Shown: positions 63,211 through 64,000 of the stretch, one piece after another | Position numbering within the stretch: position 1 is the first letter of the stretch | Layout of the letters: each line of letters starts with the position of its first letter | NCBI GenBank assembly: GCA_013398175.1 | Contig: VZRZ01002011.1 | Location: 8,728-72,727 of the forward strand | Direction of reading: 5' to 3' | Length of the DNA stretch: 64,000 bases | From: Climacteris rufus | Lineage: Eukaryota > Chordata > Aves > Passeriformes > Climacteridae | Made by a program: the position numbers and the translations under genes | Notes under the pieces: generated by a model | Seen by the model: the letters and a program-made list of their open reading frames with translations, nothing else | The model's database searches: none | Told to the model about the DNA's origin: nothing

Positions 63211-64000
63211 CCAAAACAAGTAGCTACAAAAAAATGCCAAAAATCAGGATAGATTAAAGTTTTCTGTGTGAAACAAAGTCATGTCTAAACAGTAAAGGCT
63301 TTACCAGCCACCAGTGGGAACTTACTTAGAAATACACTCATGCATGGCTGACAAAGTGATGTCAGGAAGAAAATCAAACACAGGCCCTGAACTGAGGCAT
63401 CAGTCTGGGCTAAGGACTTTCAGGAGACAAGAAATAAAGAGACTGAGGAAACAGTAGCCACTATGTTTAGCAGAAACTCTGTAATGAGACCCAGTACCCA
63501 GCTACGGCTGAAACATGGGTCTTCAGAGTAATGGATGGAATAATTCTTGGCCTCCATCCCCTTGTTCTGCATTTTTCCTCCCAGGGTAGTAGGAAAGAAA
63601 AAGGAAGTGGAAAAAATACCATAATGCTTGGACCCAGATTGGAACAAGATGTTAAGGAGTACTTCCCTCCACTGCAATTAATTGGGCTACTTTGAAATAG
63701 AGGTTATCCAATACAAGTTGAATGTGTCCCTTTTCAATATGTGTTTTTCTGTGACTCTCTCCAGGAGAGTCAGTGTAGGCTGCTGACAGTAACTGCTGCT
63801 GCTTCAAGAAAAGAGGCATAAATTCTGCTCAATGGGAAACCATTTGGAGAGCAACAAGACAGTAAGTGGTGTTGGTACAGGGAAACAGCAAAGCAGAAAT
63901 CCTATGCCTCTGGTGTTTCAGGACAAAAGACACAAAGGAAATTTTTAAGAAGCAGGGGTATAAATAGTGCAGCTTGTCCAAATGATTTGCACTCCGCTCC
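63211..64000. other. No further exon supported
   Basis: Presumably the intron upstream of the 63175 exon. An 85-codon minus-strand frame at 63420-63677 has an acceptor-like sequence near 63590, but no donor in the needed phase is convincing. Confidence 0.4.

Noticed and set aside
1..64000. Full-length endogenous retrovirus between any pair of LTRs
   Set aside because: The only two related LTRs (13795 and 49601) are in opposite orientation and 35 kb apart with no gag, pol or env between them.

Overview
The window looks like vertebrate nuclear DNA from a bird, most likely a passerine. It is AT-rich and intron-poor. It carries CR1 LINE fragments with the typical avian CR1 3' end, and several solo LTRs of endogenous retroviruses. 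One LTR (55499-56083) starts and ends the way common songbird ERVL LTRs do. The species call rests on recalled repeat families, not on a search. There are no bacterial genes, CRISPR arrays or tRNA/rRNA genes that I can support.

Layout. Positions 1-189 are the edge of a very GC-rich, CpG-rich block, probably a promoter or first exon of something lying mostly to the left. It is followed by a nested repeat at 190-1277: a CR1 3' fragment, split by a solo LTR, then a 316-bp tandem duplication. From about 1.3 to 57 kb the window is gene-poor. It holds eight further solo LTRs (4915, 13795, 35536, 37549, 40218, 48090, 49601, 55499), one CR1 fragment of about 1 kb (38672-39647), microsatellites, a GC-rich 36-bp minisatellite inside one LTR, and three patches resembling an ancient palindromic amniote repeat. 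Two or three stretches look like conserved regulatory DNA, but that cannot be shown without alignment. A single possible first exon with a signal peptide lies at 6207-6329.

The best-supported gene is on the minus strand at the right end. Three exons (63175-63068, 62327-62156, 57365-57092) have good splice sites and fully compatible phases. They join into the C-terminal 183 residues of a protein ending in a stop at 57092. I do not recognise the protein. Its 5' exons lie beyond position 64000.

All nine LTRs are solo: I found no gag, pol or env. They make up about 5.5 kb (roughly 9%), and six of the nine sit between 35 and 56 kb. Five have visible target-site duplications, two of them with one mismatch.

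Nothing here is clearly a new biological system. The points most worth checking are the identity of the minus-strand gene, the nested CR1/LTR duplication that contains an ambiguous base, the signal-peptide exon candidate and the minisatellite-bearing LTR.
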